Shown here: in pieces, positions 16,506 to 25,243 of the stretch
Layout of the letters: each line of letters begins with the position of its first letter
Numbering within the stretch: the stretch's first letter is position 1
Assembly: GCA_963678375.2 (NCBI GenBank)
Contig: OY782831.1
Span: forward strand, 1,922,001-1,986,000
DNA from: JAEKNW01 sp963678375
GTDB lineage: Bacteria > Cloacimonadota > Cloacimonadia > Cloacimonadales > JAFGVF01
Reading direction: 5' to 3'
Length of the DNA stretch: 64,000 nucleotides
Position numbers and translations under genes: made by a program
Notes under the pieces: generated by a model
Seen by the model: only the letters and a program-made list of their open reading frames with translations
Told to the model about the DNA's origin: nothing
Database searches by the model: none

Positions 16506-19355
16506 ATGTTAAAAGATAGGTTAATAATTACCGATGTTGGCTCAACAACTACTAAAGCGGTTTATCTCAAATTAGAAGCTGGTGAATATAAATTAAAAGG
16601 ACTAAGTAACGCAATTACAACAGTTGAAGCTCCTTATGAAGATGTTAAAATAGGTGTTTATCAATCTATCAAGTCTCTCCAAGCTGATAGTAATGAAACT
16701 TTTCTATCTGATATGGCAAATGAAAGCAATTTGGATTTTTTACCTGATGTTTCCTACCTTACAACTTCTTCCGCTGGTGGAGGATTGCAAATATTAGTTG
16801 TAGGGCTAACTCTTTTTGATTCAGCCAAATCTGCTGAAAGAGCTGCTTATGGAGCTGGGGGAGTTCTAATAAACACACTTGCTATAAATGACAAGAGAAC
16901 AACTTATGAGCAAATGCAGATTATTAATAATTCTCATCCAGATATTATTCTTTTCTCAGGTGGTACTGATGGTGGAGCCTTTACTGGAGTGATAAGGTTA
17001 GCTGAGATTCTCTCACTTGGGGTTCCCTCTCCTAAATTTGTTACTGAAAAGAAAATACCTCTTATTTACGCGGGAAATACTGAGGCTCAAGATTTTATGA
17101 AAACCTTGTTTCAAAGACATTATGACCTATTTATATTGCCTAATATCAGACCAAAAATGAATGAAGAAGTTCTTGAACCAGTTACGGAAAAAATTCATGA
17201 ACTATTTTTGAATAGTGTGATGGAAGATGCTCCTGGTTATGCTCAACTTAAACAAGTCACAGAAAGTGATATTATGCCTACTCCGCTATCTGTCTTGAAA
17301 GTCATGGATCTTTTAAAAGCAAAAAACACATCTGCAGTATTGAAAGTTGATATTGGCGGGGCAACTACTGATATTTTCTCTGTAATTAATGAAAAGCTAT
17401 ATAGAACAGTAAGTGCTAATTATGGTATGAGCTATTCAATTTCTAATGTTATTGCTAATGCTGGATTTGAAGCACTGAAGAAGCTTCTTCCCGATACATA
17501 TAACGAAAATTTTGTAAGAGATTATATTGGTAATAAGATGCTTAATCCAGGTTTTGTACCAGAAAATGAAAATGAACTTGCTATTGAACAAGCAGTAGCT
17601 GTTTTAGCTTTAAGGTTATCTTTGGAACAGCATTATGAGATGCATTTAAGTACCTCAAAGCTAGGTTTCTTAGAAAAAGTGAAATCACGATTTAGAGACC
17701 CATTCTATGATCAAATGTATCAAGAAAAAGTAGCTGAAGCTAGTAAATTCCATCATTCTGATATTAGTATCGCAATTGGTGCTGGAGGAGTTATATCTCA
17801 TGTTAAAAAACCTTTACAAGCACTGTATATTGTTATGCAGGGTTTCCAAGTTGAAGGGATTACCCAAATTTGGCGAGATAAACACTTCATTTCTCCTCAC
17901 CTTGGTTCTTTGACTCAACACAATGAGAAGCAAGCATATTCTCTTTTAATGAAAGATTGTTACGAAAACTTAGGGACAGTCATTCATCCTTTAATTATGA
18001 CAAAGAATATCAATAAGATTGTTCTAACGGTAGAAATTGGGAGCGATATTCATAAACTCAAGATTAATGAAATCAAGTATTTTGCTATTAACAAAACTAG
18101 TAAAGTTACTTTAAAACTAACTAAATATGCTTTAATCAGAGATAAAGATGAGGTTATTAGTTTTGAAACAGATAAAGCACTGATAATAAATACTTATCCA
18201 CCAAAAGAAACTGATAATAAGAAGTTGATGAAAGAATTATCTTTGTATTCATTTGATAACATAAATTACTTAGATGAAAATGATGCTTACAATGTAGTGG
18301 GGAAAAATCAATTATATATCAAAAAAACAGGTAAATTCACTAGAGATATTAAACTACCTTATGAAGGAGAGATCAAAGTTACTACAGGAGATAATTTGAC
18401 TGCTGATTATATCTTTGGAACGAATAATCATAACTTCCCCAAAATATATATTGTTAGTTTGGTAAAACTCTTAGGTAGTAGATTTAATTCTATTGACCTT
18501 AGATCAAATTTACAAATTAAGGTTGGGGATATAATCAAATATAATCAAAACTTGATTGATATTGCGCATTCTCCTGTCCGAGGAATTGTCAAAATGATTA
18601 ACTATGATTCTGGTACAATATTGGTTAGAGAACACCAAGATTATCATGAGAAGCCTATGAAAGTGACTGTAGCTAAAAAATTGAACATCAGAGCTAGAAA
18701 TATAAAGAACTACTTAAAGGTCAAGAAAGGTGATTTTGTTTTTGAAGATGAAAATTTGGTATATCTCGCTAGAGGAGCAAGAAGAGTCATCAAAGCTCCT
18801 AATACTGGGCACATTACAGACATAGATGAGAAAAAAGGAATAGTAACTATTCAGTACATTCGCAAGCCTATCAACTATCCAGTTCAACTCAATTGTAAGG
18901 TTTTAGATGTCCAAGATAGAATTGGCATCAAAGTTGAATATGAGGCTATTGAATACCAAGGAGTAATTGGCTTTGGAAAGAGTAATTTTGGTAACTTATT
19001 ATTGATACAAGATATTTATGATACTCCTGATTTGTTAGGTAAAATTGTAGTGCTTGATAATGATGTTTCTCTTAAAGATTTGAAATATTTAGAAAAACAG
19101 AAGATTTCTGGATTAATAATTGCAGGAGTAGAAATGAAAGATATAGTTGCCTTTATAGGTAAAGAGATTGGAGTTGCTTTAACAGGTAATGAAGATATTT
19201 CCTATCCAGTGATTGTAATGAATGGATTCGGGAAATTTAAATTTTCACCAGATTTCATTACAGATATCCAGAAGAATATTGGCAAGAATTGCTTGTTAAA
19301 TCCTGAAACTCAGATCAGAGCAGGAGTTACCCGTCCAAAAGTAATTATTAATTAA
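16506..19355 (+). CDS. GlmL/MutL-like ATPase with large C-terminal extension
   Basis: 949 aa, behind GGAGGAAAA. The N-terminal ~480 residues match the GlmL family (about 460 aa), actin/Hsp70-fold proteins that accompany B12-dependent mutases such as glutamate mutase or ornithine/lysine aminomutase, probably as chaperones or activators. Diagnostic segments are the phosphate loop DVGSTTTKAVYLK, TTSSAGGGLQ, FSGGTDGGAFTG, KVDIGGATTDIFSV and AIGAGGVISH. Residues about 485-949 are an extension absent from typical members; it includes two stretches resembling barrel-sandwich folds (SPVRGIVKMINYDSGTILV and APNTGHITDIDEKKGIVTI) and a C-terminal alpha/beta part (LKYLEKQKISGLIIAG). No mutase subunit is present in the window. 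The ovoA gene follows 15 nt later, so both are likely one operon. Confidence 0.8.
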   Translation: MLKDRLIITDVGSTTTKAVYLKLEAGEYKLKGLSNAITTVEAPYEDVKIGVYQSIKSLQADSNETFLSDMANESNLDFLPDVSYLTTSSAGGGLQILVVGLTLFDSAKSAERAAYGAGGVLINTLAINDKRTTYEQMQIINNSHPDIILFSGGTDGGAFTGVIRLAEILSLGVPSPKFVTEKKIPLIYAGNTEAQDFMKTLFQRHYDLFILPNIRPKMNEEVLEPVTEKIHELFLNSVMEDAPGYAQLKQVTESDIMPTPLSVLKVMDLLKAKNTSAVLKVDIGGATTDIFSVINEKLYRTVSANYGMSYSISNVIANAGFEALKKLLPDTYNENFVRDYIGNKMLNPGFVPENENELAIEQAVAVLALRLSLEQHYEMHLSTSKLGFLEKVKSRFRDPFYDQMYQEKVAEASKFHHSDISIAIGAGGVISHVKKPLQALYIVMQGFQVEGITQIWRDKHFISPHLGSLTQHNEKQAYSLLMKDCYENLGTVIHPLIMTKNINKIVLTVEIGSDIHKLKINEIKYFAINKTSKVTLKLTKYALIRDKDEVISFETDKALIINTYPPKETDNKKLMKELSLYSFDNINYLDENDAYNVVGKNQLYIKKTGKFTRDIKLPYEGEIKVTTGDNLTADYIFGTNNHNFPKIYIVSLVKLLGSRFNSIDLRSNLQIKVGDIIKYNQNLIDIAHSPVRGIVKMINYDSGTILVREHQDYHEKPMKVTVAKKLNIRARNIKNYLKVKKGDFVFEDENLVYLARGARRVIKAPNTGHITDIDEKKGIVTIQYIRKPINYPVQLNCKVLDVQDRIGIKVEYEAIEYQGVIGFGKSNFGNLLLIQDIYDTPDLLGKIVVLDNDVSLKDLKYLEKQKISGLIIAGVEMKDIVAFIGKEIGVALTGNEDISYPVIVMNGFGKFKFSPDFITDIQKNIGKNCLLNPETQIRAGVTRPKVIIN

Positions 19356-19370
19356 GAAAAGGTATAAAAT

Positions 19371-21467
19371 ATGGAAAGTTTAAAAACTTTAAATCTAAGG
19401 TTATCAAGCGGAAGACCTAAAAGAAAAGAGATTAAAGAGTATTTTCTAAACACTTACAAGATTGAAGAAGAATTATATAAGACTCTTAAGCGAGATGAAT
19501 CTTTCTATTTAAGAGCTGACTCACTAAGACATCCTTTAATATTTTATTATGGGCATACTTCTGCTTTTTATATGAACAAGTTGATTTTAGCTGGTTTGAT
19601 TAAAGATAGAGTTGATCCTATAATAGAATCTATGTGTGCGATTGGTGTTGATGAGATGTCTTGGGATGATTTGAATGAAGAACATTACGATTGGCCTGAA
19701 GTCTCTCAAGTAACTAGTTTCAGAAAACAAGTTCTACAGATAGTTTCTGACTTAATTGATAACTTACCTTTAGATCTTCCAATTGATTGGGAATCACCTT
19801 GGTGGCCTATCATAATGGGTATTGAACACATGAGAATTCATATAGAAACTTCATCTGTACTTATCCGTCAATTACCTCTTGAAGAATTAATATCAAATCC
19901 TAACTTCCCAACCTGTAAAGACTACTCAAAAGCTCCCAAAAATGAAATTATAAATGTACTAGGTGGTCCAATAGAAATTGGAAAAGATAGAGATGATGCT
20001 TTTTATGGCTGGGATAATGAATATGGACGCCATAAAGCAGAAGTCAGTAATATGAAGGTTAGTAAGTTTCTGGTCTCAAACCGAGAATTTCTAGAATTTG
20101 TTGAGTCTGATGGTTACTCAAAAAAGGAGTATTGGACAGAAGAAGGTTGGGGATGGGTGACTTATACAAAGGCTAAATATCCACGTTTTTGGCATTTGAA
20201 AGATAAGAAGTGGTATCAACGTAATATGGCAGAAATAATAGAAATGCCCTGGTCTTGGCCAGTGGAGGTTAACTTCTTAGAAGCAAAAGCTTTCTGTAAT
20301 TGGAAATCTATAAAAGAAGGCAAAAAATACAGATTACCAAGTGAAGATGAATGGTATCAAATGTTTAAAATTTGCCAAGTCCCAGCATTTCAGAATGCAG
20401 AAGTAACCCAAGCAAATATTAATCTAAATTATTGGGCTTCATCCTGTCCTGTCAATAAATTCAGATTTGATTCATTGTATGATATAGTTGGAAATGTTTG
20501 GCAATGGACTGAAGTACCTATTTATCCATTTAAAGGTTTCAGGGTCCACCCTCTCTATGATGATTTCACAACTCCAACTTTTGATGGTCAACATAATCTA
20601 ATAAAAGGAGGTTCATGGATCTCTAGTGGTAATCTAGCTATTCCTGAATCCCGTTATGCTTTCAGAAGGCATTTTTATCAACATGCAGGTTTTAGATATA
20701 TTCAAAGTGATGAACCGGTTAAGACTTATGACACTATCTATGAAGAAGAACCAGTTCTGGTAGAAGAATGTGAGCGAGCATGGGGAGAAGAAAGGTATGG
20801 GATTAAAAACCTCTCTACTCAGTTAATTGATATAGTTCTACCTTTTGTCGATAATCATAAAAAGGCTATGGTAATTGGCTGTGGTGCAGGAAGAACAGTA
20901 TTTGAGTTAAGTAAAGTTTTTGATTTTGTGGAAGGAATTGATTTCTCAGCTAGAACTTTCAAATTAGCTGTTGAAATGCAAGAAAAAGGCTACAATCACT
21001 ATGTTACAATTGATGAAGGTGAAAATACTATCTATAATGAAAAATATCTTTCAAATTATGGTTTAGCTGAAACTTCCGACAAGTTGGCATTCTATCAAGG
21101 TGATGCCTCAAACTTATTGGAAAAATATAATGGGTATGATTTAATAATATCTGAAGTTATGCTTCACAAAGCTTATGATCCAAGAAAATTCTTGGAAATG
21201 ATTCATACTAGATTGAACAAGAAAGGTATATTGATGGTAGCTCATACAGCTGATTGGTCTCCAGAATTCTCAAGTCAAGATAAGTGGTTAGGTGGTTACA
21301 GAGGTGAAGATGGTGAAATTGTAGAATCAGAAACTACCATAGAAAGAATACTAGAAAAAAGATTTAATAAAGTTGGTTCTTCGCAAGAAGTTGCTTATCT
21401 TATATATAAGAATAGACATCGTATGCTGCTTAAAGTAGCCTCAGTTACTTTATGGCAGATAAGATAG
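19371..21467 (+). CDS. ovoA: 5-histidylcysteine sulfoxide synthase / mercaptohistidine N-methyltransferase (OvoA-type)
   Basis: 698 aa, the full OvoA length. OvoA is a non-haem iron enzyme that joins cysteine to the imidazole C5 of histidine and later methylates the ring, giving ovothiol A, a redox-active thiol. Three parts are visible. The DinB-like domain (20-170) has the iron triad His62, His153 and His157 in EHMRIHIET. The FGE-sulfatase-like domain (195-445) has RLPSEDEW, NVWQWTE and the OvoA signature LIKGGSW...SRYAFRRHFYQHAGFRY. The SAM methyltransferase (about 490-680) has motif I VIGCGAGRTVFELSK and GIDFSAR. The complete C-terminal methyltransferase separates it from EgtB (ergothioneine). 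A good terminator follows. The first step needs molecular oxygen in known enzymes. Confidence 0.92.
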   Translation: MESLKTLNLRLSSGRPKRKEIKEYFLNTYKIEEELYKTLKRDESFYLRADSLRHPLIFYYGHTSAFYMNKLILAGLIKDRVDPIIESMCAIGVDEMSWDDLNEEHYDWPEVSQVTSFRKQVLQIVSDLIDNLPLDLPIDWESPWWPIIMGIEHMRIHIETSSVLIRQLPLEELISNPNFPTCKDYSKAPKNEIINVLGGPIEIGKDRDDAFYGWDNEYGRHKAEVSNMKVSKFLVSNREFLEFVESDGYSKKEYWTEEGWGWVTYTKAKYPRFWHLKDKKWYQRNMAEIIEMPWSWPVEVNFLEAKAFCNWKSIKEGKKYRLPSEDEWYQMFKICQVPAFQNAEVTQANINLNYWASSCPVNKFRFDSLYDIVGNVWQWTEVPIYPFKGFRVHPLYDDFTTPTFDGQHNLIKGGSWISSGNLAIPESRYAFRRHFYQHAGFRYIQSDEPVKTYDTIYEEEPVLVEECERAWGEERYGIKNLSTQLIDIVLPFVDNHKKAMVIGCGAGRTVFELSKVFDFVEGIDFSARTFKLAVEMQEKGYNHYVTIDEGENTIYNEKYLSNYGLAETSDKLAFYQGDASNLLEKYNGYDLIISEVMLHKAYDPRKFLEMIHTRLNKKGILMVAHTADWSPEFSSQDKWLGGYRGEDGEIVESETTIERILEKRFNKVGSSQEVAYLIYKNRHRMLLKVASVTLWQIR

Positions 21468-21471
21468 ATAT

Positions 21472-21493
21472 GAGGGGGAGTAACTACTCCCTC
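21472..21493 (+). terminator. Rho-independent terminator after ovoA
   Basis: A hairpin with core GGGAGTA-AC-TACTCCC, extended by outer G-C and G-T pairs, is followed by TATTTTTAT. It lies 5 nt after the ovoA stop. Confidence 0.85.
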
Positions 21494-21622
21494 TATTTTT
21501 ATCTAATAACAGAAAACTATCGATAAAAAACTAATATACACTAATAAGCATCTGAAGTTAACAAAGCGGTAACTCAAATGCAGAATGTTTTAAAAATAAA
21601 CTCTACCAATGGTATTATTTCT

Positions 21623-21650
21623 TTGACAAAAAATCAATATGAATTAAATT
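21623..21650 (+). promoter_or_regulatory. Predicted promoter of the TetR-type regulator
   Basis: A perfect TTGACA (21623-21628) and TAAATT (21645-21650) are separated by 16 nt, with the ATG 36 nt downstream. Confidence 0.45.
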
Positions 21651-21685
21651 GGTAAGAAGAAATAAATTAATTATAAGGTAAGGAT

Positions 21686-22339
21686 ATGAACGAATTTAGA
21701 AATAAAAGAAAAGAACTAGAATATCAACTTAGAAGAGAATTCATAATTGAAGTAGCTCAAAAACTATTTTATGAACATGGCTACGAAAATGTTACTTTAA
21801 ATGAAGTTGCTAAAAGAGCTGACTATACTAAAGCTACTCTTTATTCATATATCAAAAGTAAAGAAGACTTATATATGGAAGTTTATTGTGTTGGCTTACA
21901 GCAAAGACTTGAATATCTTAAGAAAGAGATGTCTAAGGCTAAAACTGGTTTAGCTAAAGTAGAAACATTTGGTAAAGCCTACTATGAATTCTATAAGAAT
22001 AATCCCCAAATCCTCTACCATCAACAATATATCGATTATAGACCTATCAATCCTGAAAAAATCGATCCTAATCTAATGGAAAGATTTCAAGAGATTAATG
22101 TTGATGGATATATGATTGTTGTTGAAGCTATTAAGCAAGGAATAGCTGATAATACTATCAAAGAAGATTTGGACCCTAATTATCTCTATTCGCAAATTAT
22201 CTACGCCTTAAGAGCTGTTGCTTCTGCCGCTGTTTATCGTAGGAAAGCAGTTTTAGAAGAAGAGAATACAGAAGAGATTAACAGAAACTGGTACTACTCA
22301 TTCTTAGATCTCTTAATGACAGCAATTACCAAAAAATAA
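21686..22339 (+). CDS. TetR/AcrR family transcriptional regulator
   Basis: 217 aa, preceded by AAGGTAAGG. The N-terminal 15-65 region is a textbook TetR DNA-binding domain (FIIEVAQKLFYEHGYENVTLNEVAKRADYTKATLYSYIKSKEDLYMEVY). The rest is helical and should form the ligand-binding/dimer domain; its ligand is unknown. It has its own promoter and is followed 15 nt later by a Cas4-like nuclease gene. TetR proteins often repress themselves and their neighbours, so that nuclease may be its target. Confidence 0.92.
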   Translation: MNEFRNKRKELEYQLRREFIIEVAQKLFYEHGYENVTLNEVAKRADYTKATLYSYIKSKEDLYMEVYCVGLQQRLEYLKKEMSKAKTGLAKVETFGKAYYEFYKNNPQILYHQQYIDYRPINPEKIDPNLMERFQEINVDGYMIVVEAIKQGIADNTIKEDLDPNYLYSQIIYALRAVASAAVYRRKAVLEEENTEEINRNWYYSFLDLLMTAITKK

Positions 22340-22354
22340 GCTAATAATAACCTA

Positions 22355-23248
22355 ATGAAGACTCTTCCTAATTTCAGTTTTTCACCGATTTTAGGTTGGT
22401 CTGTTAGTAGGTATGAGACTTTCACTAATTGCAAAAGAGCCTACTTTTATAGTTATTATGGTAAGTTTGATGAACAAATCCCCTATGATGTAATCACAAG
22501 TCTAAAAAAACTCACTTCAATACCTCTGGAAAAAGGAAATATTACTCATGATATAATCAGAGATATATTGATTAGATACAGAAAAACTTCTACAGAAATC
22601 AATAGAGTAAAACTCTTCACTCATATCTACAATATGATAAAGAGTTACTGTAGTAGAAAGGTTTTCTCGGAAGTATATTATCAGCAATTGGGTAAAATAG
22701 ATTATGAATTACTTTTCAATGAAATCAAGCAAGCAATAGTAAATTTTTTTAACAGCAATAGATTTAATTGGTTGCTTGAATATGGCTTAGATTCTTCTAA
22801 TGATTGGATTATTGAACCTGCAGGGTTTGGAGAAACTAGATTTAAAGAACTAAAAGCTTATTGCAAAGTTGACTTTTTTATTCCTGTAAAAAAGGAATAC
22901 TACATTTTTGATTGGAAAACTGGTAGATATGCAGCAGACAAACATAGAAAGCAAATGTTAGCTTATGCTTTGTGGGCTAGAGACACTTTCCAAATCAATC
23001 CCCAGGACATAAATCCAGTTTTAATTTTTCTTTTACCTAATTATTATGAAGTAGGTGAACCAGTAACAAATAGTGAATTAGATAACTTCTATGATACAAT
23101 CATCAATGAAACTGATGAAATGTATTCATATTGCTCGAATATTGAAGATAATATACCACTTGCTAAAGAAAAATTCCCTAAAACTAAGAATTATCTTATT
23201 TGTTCATTTTGTAATTTCAGAAAACTCTGTAATATCTCTAACTTATAA
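22355..23248 (+). CDS. PD-(D/E)XK nuclease with probable iron-sulfur cluster (Cas4/AddB-like)
   Basis: 297 aa. The fold of RecB-family exonucleases is seen in YYIFDWKTG (motif II/III, D-x-K), with an upstream Glu/His region (GNITHDIIRDI) and a downstream QMLAYALWAR (motif QxxxY). A cysteine near the N-terminus (FTNCKRAYFY, Cys27) and three near the C-terminus (LICSFCNFRKLC) make the C...CxxC(x5)C pattern that binds a 4Fe-4S cluster in Cas4 and AddB. No cas1/cas2 genes or CRISPR repeats are in the window, so a stand-alone DNA-repair or processing role is likelier than adaptation. The ribosome site is weak. It probably shares a transcript with the TetR gene, and is convergent with the next gene, with 16 bp between the stops. 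Confidence 0.8.
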   Translation: MKTLPNFSFSPILGWSVSRYETFTNCKRAYFYSYYGKFDEQIPYDVITSLKKLTSIPLEKGNITHDIIRDILIRYRKTSTEINRVKLFTHIYNMIKSYCSRKVFSEVYYQQLGKIDYELLFNEIKQAIVNFFNSNRFNWLLEYGLDSSNDWIIEPAGFGETRFKELKAYCKVDFFIPVKKEYYIFDWKTGRYAADKHRKQMLAYALWARDTFQINPQDINPVLIFLLPNYYEVGEPVTNSELDNFYDTIINETDEMYSYCSNIEDNIPLAKEKFPKTKNYLICSFCNFRKLCNISNL

Positions 23249-23264
23249 AGAATTTTCACGTAAA

Positions 23265-23879
23265 CTAGAAAATATTGAAGAATGTAGGAATTACCTCATT
23301 AGCTTTTAAAACATTTATTAAGACGATTAAACAGTAAGTAACTATGAACATTGTTACATCTCGCAAATCTCTATAGAACACTTTTGGTTTCACAGTATAC
23401 TCTTTGGGTTGTGTAAATAATTTGAAATTAGGAAAGAAGCGAGGGACACGTTTCACATAATTCTGATAATCTTGACCCAAAATTGCAGCTAACTTCCTTT
23501 CCTCTCCTACAATAACAAAGGGATAGTAGATTGCAAAAGCTATAATAATAAAGAGTAAAACTGCAAGAGAGTGGGAGACAAGTCCAATTCCTGTAGCACC
23601 TATTAAGCTATAGAGGTAGAGAGGGTTTCTACTAACAGAATAAGGTCCATCAGTAACAACCTTTTTATTTTTAAAACCTGATATATAAAAAGCACACCAA
23701 ACTCTTCCCAAAGTTCCAATAGTAACTAATAGTAAGGCAATTATATCAACTATCGTTGTTTGAATGTTACTAAGTGAGTAAATCTGACTGCCAAAAATAA
23801 AGGCAATAATAACCAAGATTGCTACAAGTCTCGAAAATTTTGTTCTAATTTTTTTAATGTTCTGAAATCTATTTTCCAT
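23265..23879 (-). CDS. Isoprenylcysteine carboxyl methyltransferase-like membrane protein (ICMT/PEMT family)
   Basis: 204 aa with four to five hydrophobic segments (about 15-32, 40-60, 95-125 and 170-190). The C-terminal half has the family's SAM-binding pattern GPYSVSRNPLYLYSL and EERKLAAILGQDYQNYVKRVPRFFPNF, as in bacterial ICMT-like and phospholipid methyltransferases. The gene should encode an inner-membrane methyltransferase; its substrate is unknown, as for most bacterial members. The start ATG at 23879 follows AGGAGATAA. It is transcribed alone, convergent with the nuclease gene. Confidence 0.82.
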   Translation of the reverse strand: MENRFQNIKKIRTKFSRLVAILVIIAFIFGSQIYSLSNIQTTIVDIIALLLVTIGTLGRVWCAFYISGFKNKKVVTDGPYSVSRNPLYLYSLIGATGIGLVSHSLAVLLFIIIAFAIYYPFVIVGEERKLAAILGQDYQNYVKRVPRFFPNFKLFTQPKEYTVKPKVFYRDLRDVTMFIVTYCLIVLINVLKANEVIPTFFNIF

Positions 23880-24149
23880 TATTTATCTCCTAATTTCCCT
23901 TTTTAACAATATTAATAGAATTGGCAAGAAAAATATATCAGCTATAGTAAAAAATATTAGATTACTATGATAGCTCATTAGCTAACAAGAATCATCAGTA
24001 ACAGGTTTCTCAGATTAGTTTAAGGTTATTACTACATCTATTCTTATATTAATAATAATTAAACCCATAATATAATCATTGACACCTATGATATATATAA
24101 TATTCTTGTCTTATTAGTAAAATCAAACAAAAGATATGAAGGAAAGATT
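23880..24149. other. Divergent promoter region
   Basis: A 270-bp AT-rich gap between the methyltransferase gene (leftward) and the kinase-like gene (rightward). Apart from the promoter at 24079-24106 I see no repeats or frames worth calling. Confidence 0.4.
24079..24106 (+). promoter_or_regulatory. Predicted promoter of the kinase-nucleotidyltransferase pair
   Basis: TTGACA (24079-24084) and TATTCT (24101-24106) with a 16-nt spacer, 43 nt before the ATG of the kinase-like gene. Confidence 0.4.
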
Positions 24150-25232
24150 ATGTTAAATAGTGTTTTACAGCAAGTAATGACGGACAAGCCTAAAATTGAT
24201 ATCAACTTCTTAAGAGAGGTTAACTTAGTTAAATTTAATGATAAAATTGAAGATATCAGAATATCATCAATTACTAAAACAACTACTTCATTAATGATAA
24301 AGTTTGATTTTACTTTATCAAAGAGTAAGCTAAAGAAAGCTTATCTTATAAAAACTAATTATGTGCAAAATGATAACACTTACCACTCTATAGCACTAAA
24401 TGAAAGTCAATTTTATAGTTTTATCAATGACCATAATATAACTGATTTACCAATTGCAAAATGTTATTTCTCTCATATTATGCCAGATAAGCAAGGTAGA
24501 ATGTTAATTCTTGATGACCTGTCTTCTGACTACTCATCAGCAAAGACAAATCTCTCAGATAAAAATATTTGGTTAACTGCTGCAAGTACTCTGGCAAAAT
24601 TACATGCAAAATTCTGGAATGAGCCCCCAAAATTATTCAAGAAGAAAAACAATGATATTGATCAGCAGATTGTTAAACATAGAAAAACACTTGCTGAAAG
24701 TCTAGACAAATTTGTCATCTATATTAAGGATAAGGTAAGTCCTGAACTTATCGATATTTACAAACATGTAGAAAAGCTATCAAACCAATTGTTTTATGAG
24801 AAGTTGATAAGATGTCAAGATATGGAAAATATTACCCTGCAACATGGGGATGCTCATATTTATAATTTTATGTTTTCGAAAAAGCACCTACATAGAGCTC
24901 TAGTAACCGATTTCCAGTTTTGTAATATAGGTATTGCATGTGGAGATTTAGCTCACTTAACAAGAGTAAATTTTGCTGATAAGTTTGATATAACTTTTCA
25001 CCAAGATTTAGTTAAAAATTACTATAATAACCTCTTAGATAATGAGGTAAGTAATTATTCTTGGGAAAACTGCTGGTTGGATTATCGTAAACATGTAGCA
25101 TGTATGCTATTGATTCCAATGTGGCAATACAGTCTTTTCGCAAGTAAGTTGGAAAACATACAAGATGACTTAACTTATTTGCTTAAAAACTTTAAAGAAT
25201 TAGAATGTGAAAATTTACAAACAAACACATAA
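24150..25232 (+). CDS. Aminoglycoside phosphotransferase/EcKinase-like protein
   Basis: 360 aa, with an AAGGAA site before the ATG. The C-terminal lobe has the protein-kinase-like catalytic loop LQHGDAHIYNFMF (HGD...N) and metal site LVTDFQFCNIG (DFQ), followed by GDLAHLTRV. This arrangement resembles the choline/aminoglycoside kinase and EcKinase (DUF1679/CHK) families, which phosphorylate small molecules rather than proteins. The N-lobe is less conserved; a candidate nucleotide-binding Lys occurs in KAYLIKTNY. The substrate is unknown. The next gene, 11 nt downstream, encodes a nucleotidyltransferase, so the two may modify the same type of small molecule. Confidence 0.75.
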   Translation: MLNSVLQQVMTDKPKIDINFLREVNLVKFNDKIEDIRISSITKTTTSLMIKFDFTLSKSKLKKAYLIKTNYVQNDNTYHSIALNESQFYSFINDHNITDLPIAKCYFSHIMPDKQGRMLILDDLSSDYSSAKTNLSDKNIWLTAASTLAKLHAKFWNEPPKLFKKKNNDIDQQIVKHRKTLAESLDKFVIYIKDKVSPELIDIYKHVEKLSNQLFYEKLIRCQDMENITLQHGDAHIYNFMFSKKHLHRALVTDFQFCNIGIACGDLAHLTRVNFADKFDITFHQDLVKNYYNNLLDNEVSNYSWENCWLDYRKHVACMLLIPMWQYSLFASKLENIQDDLTYLLKNFKELECENLQTNT

Positions 25233-25243
25233 GGGAGATGAAT

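Noticed and set aside
22355..23248. A CRISPR-Cas locus around the Cas4-like gene
   Set aside because: No direct-repeat array, cas1, cas2 or effector gene is present in the window.
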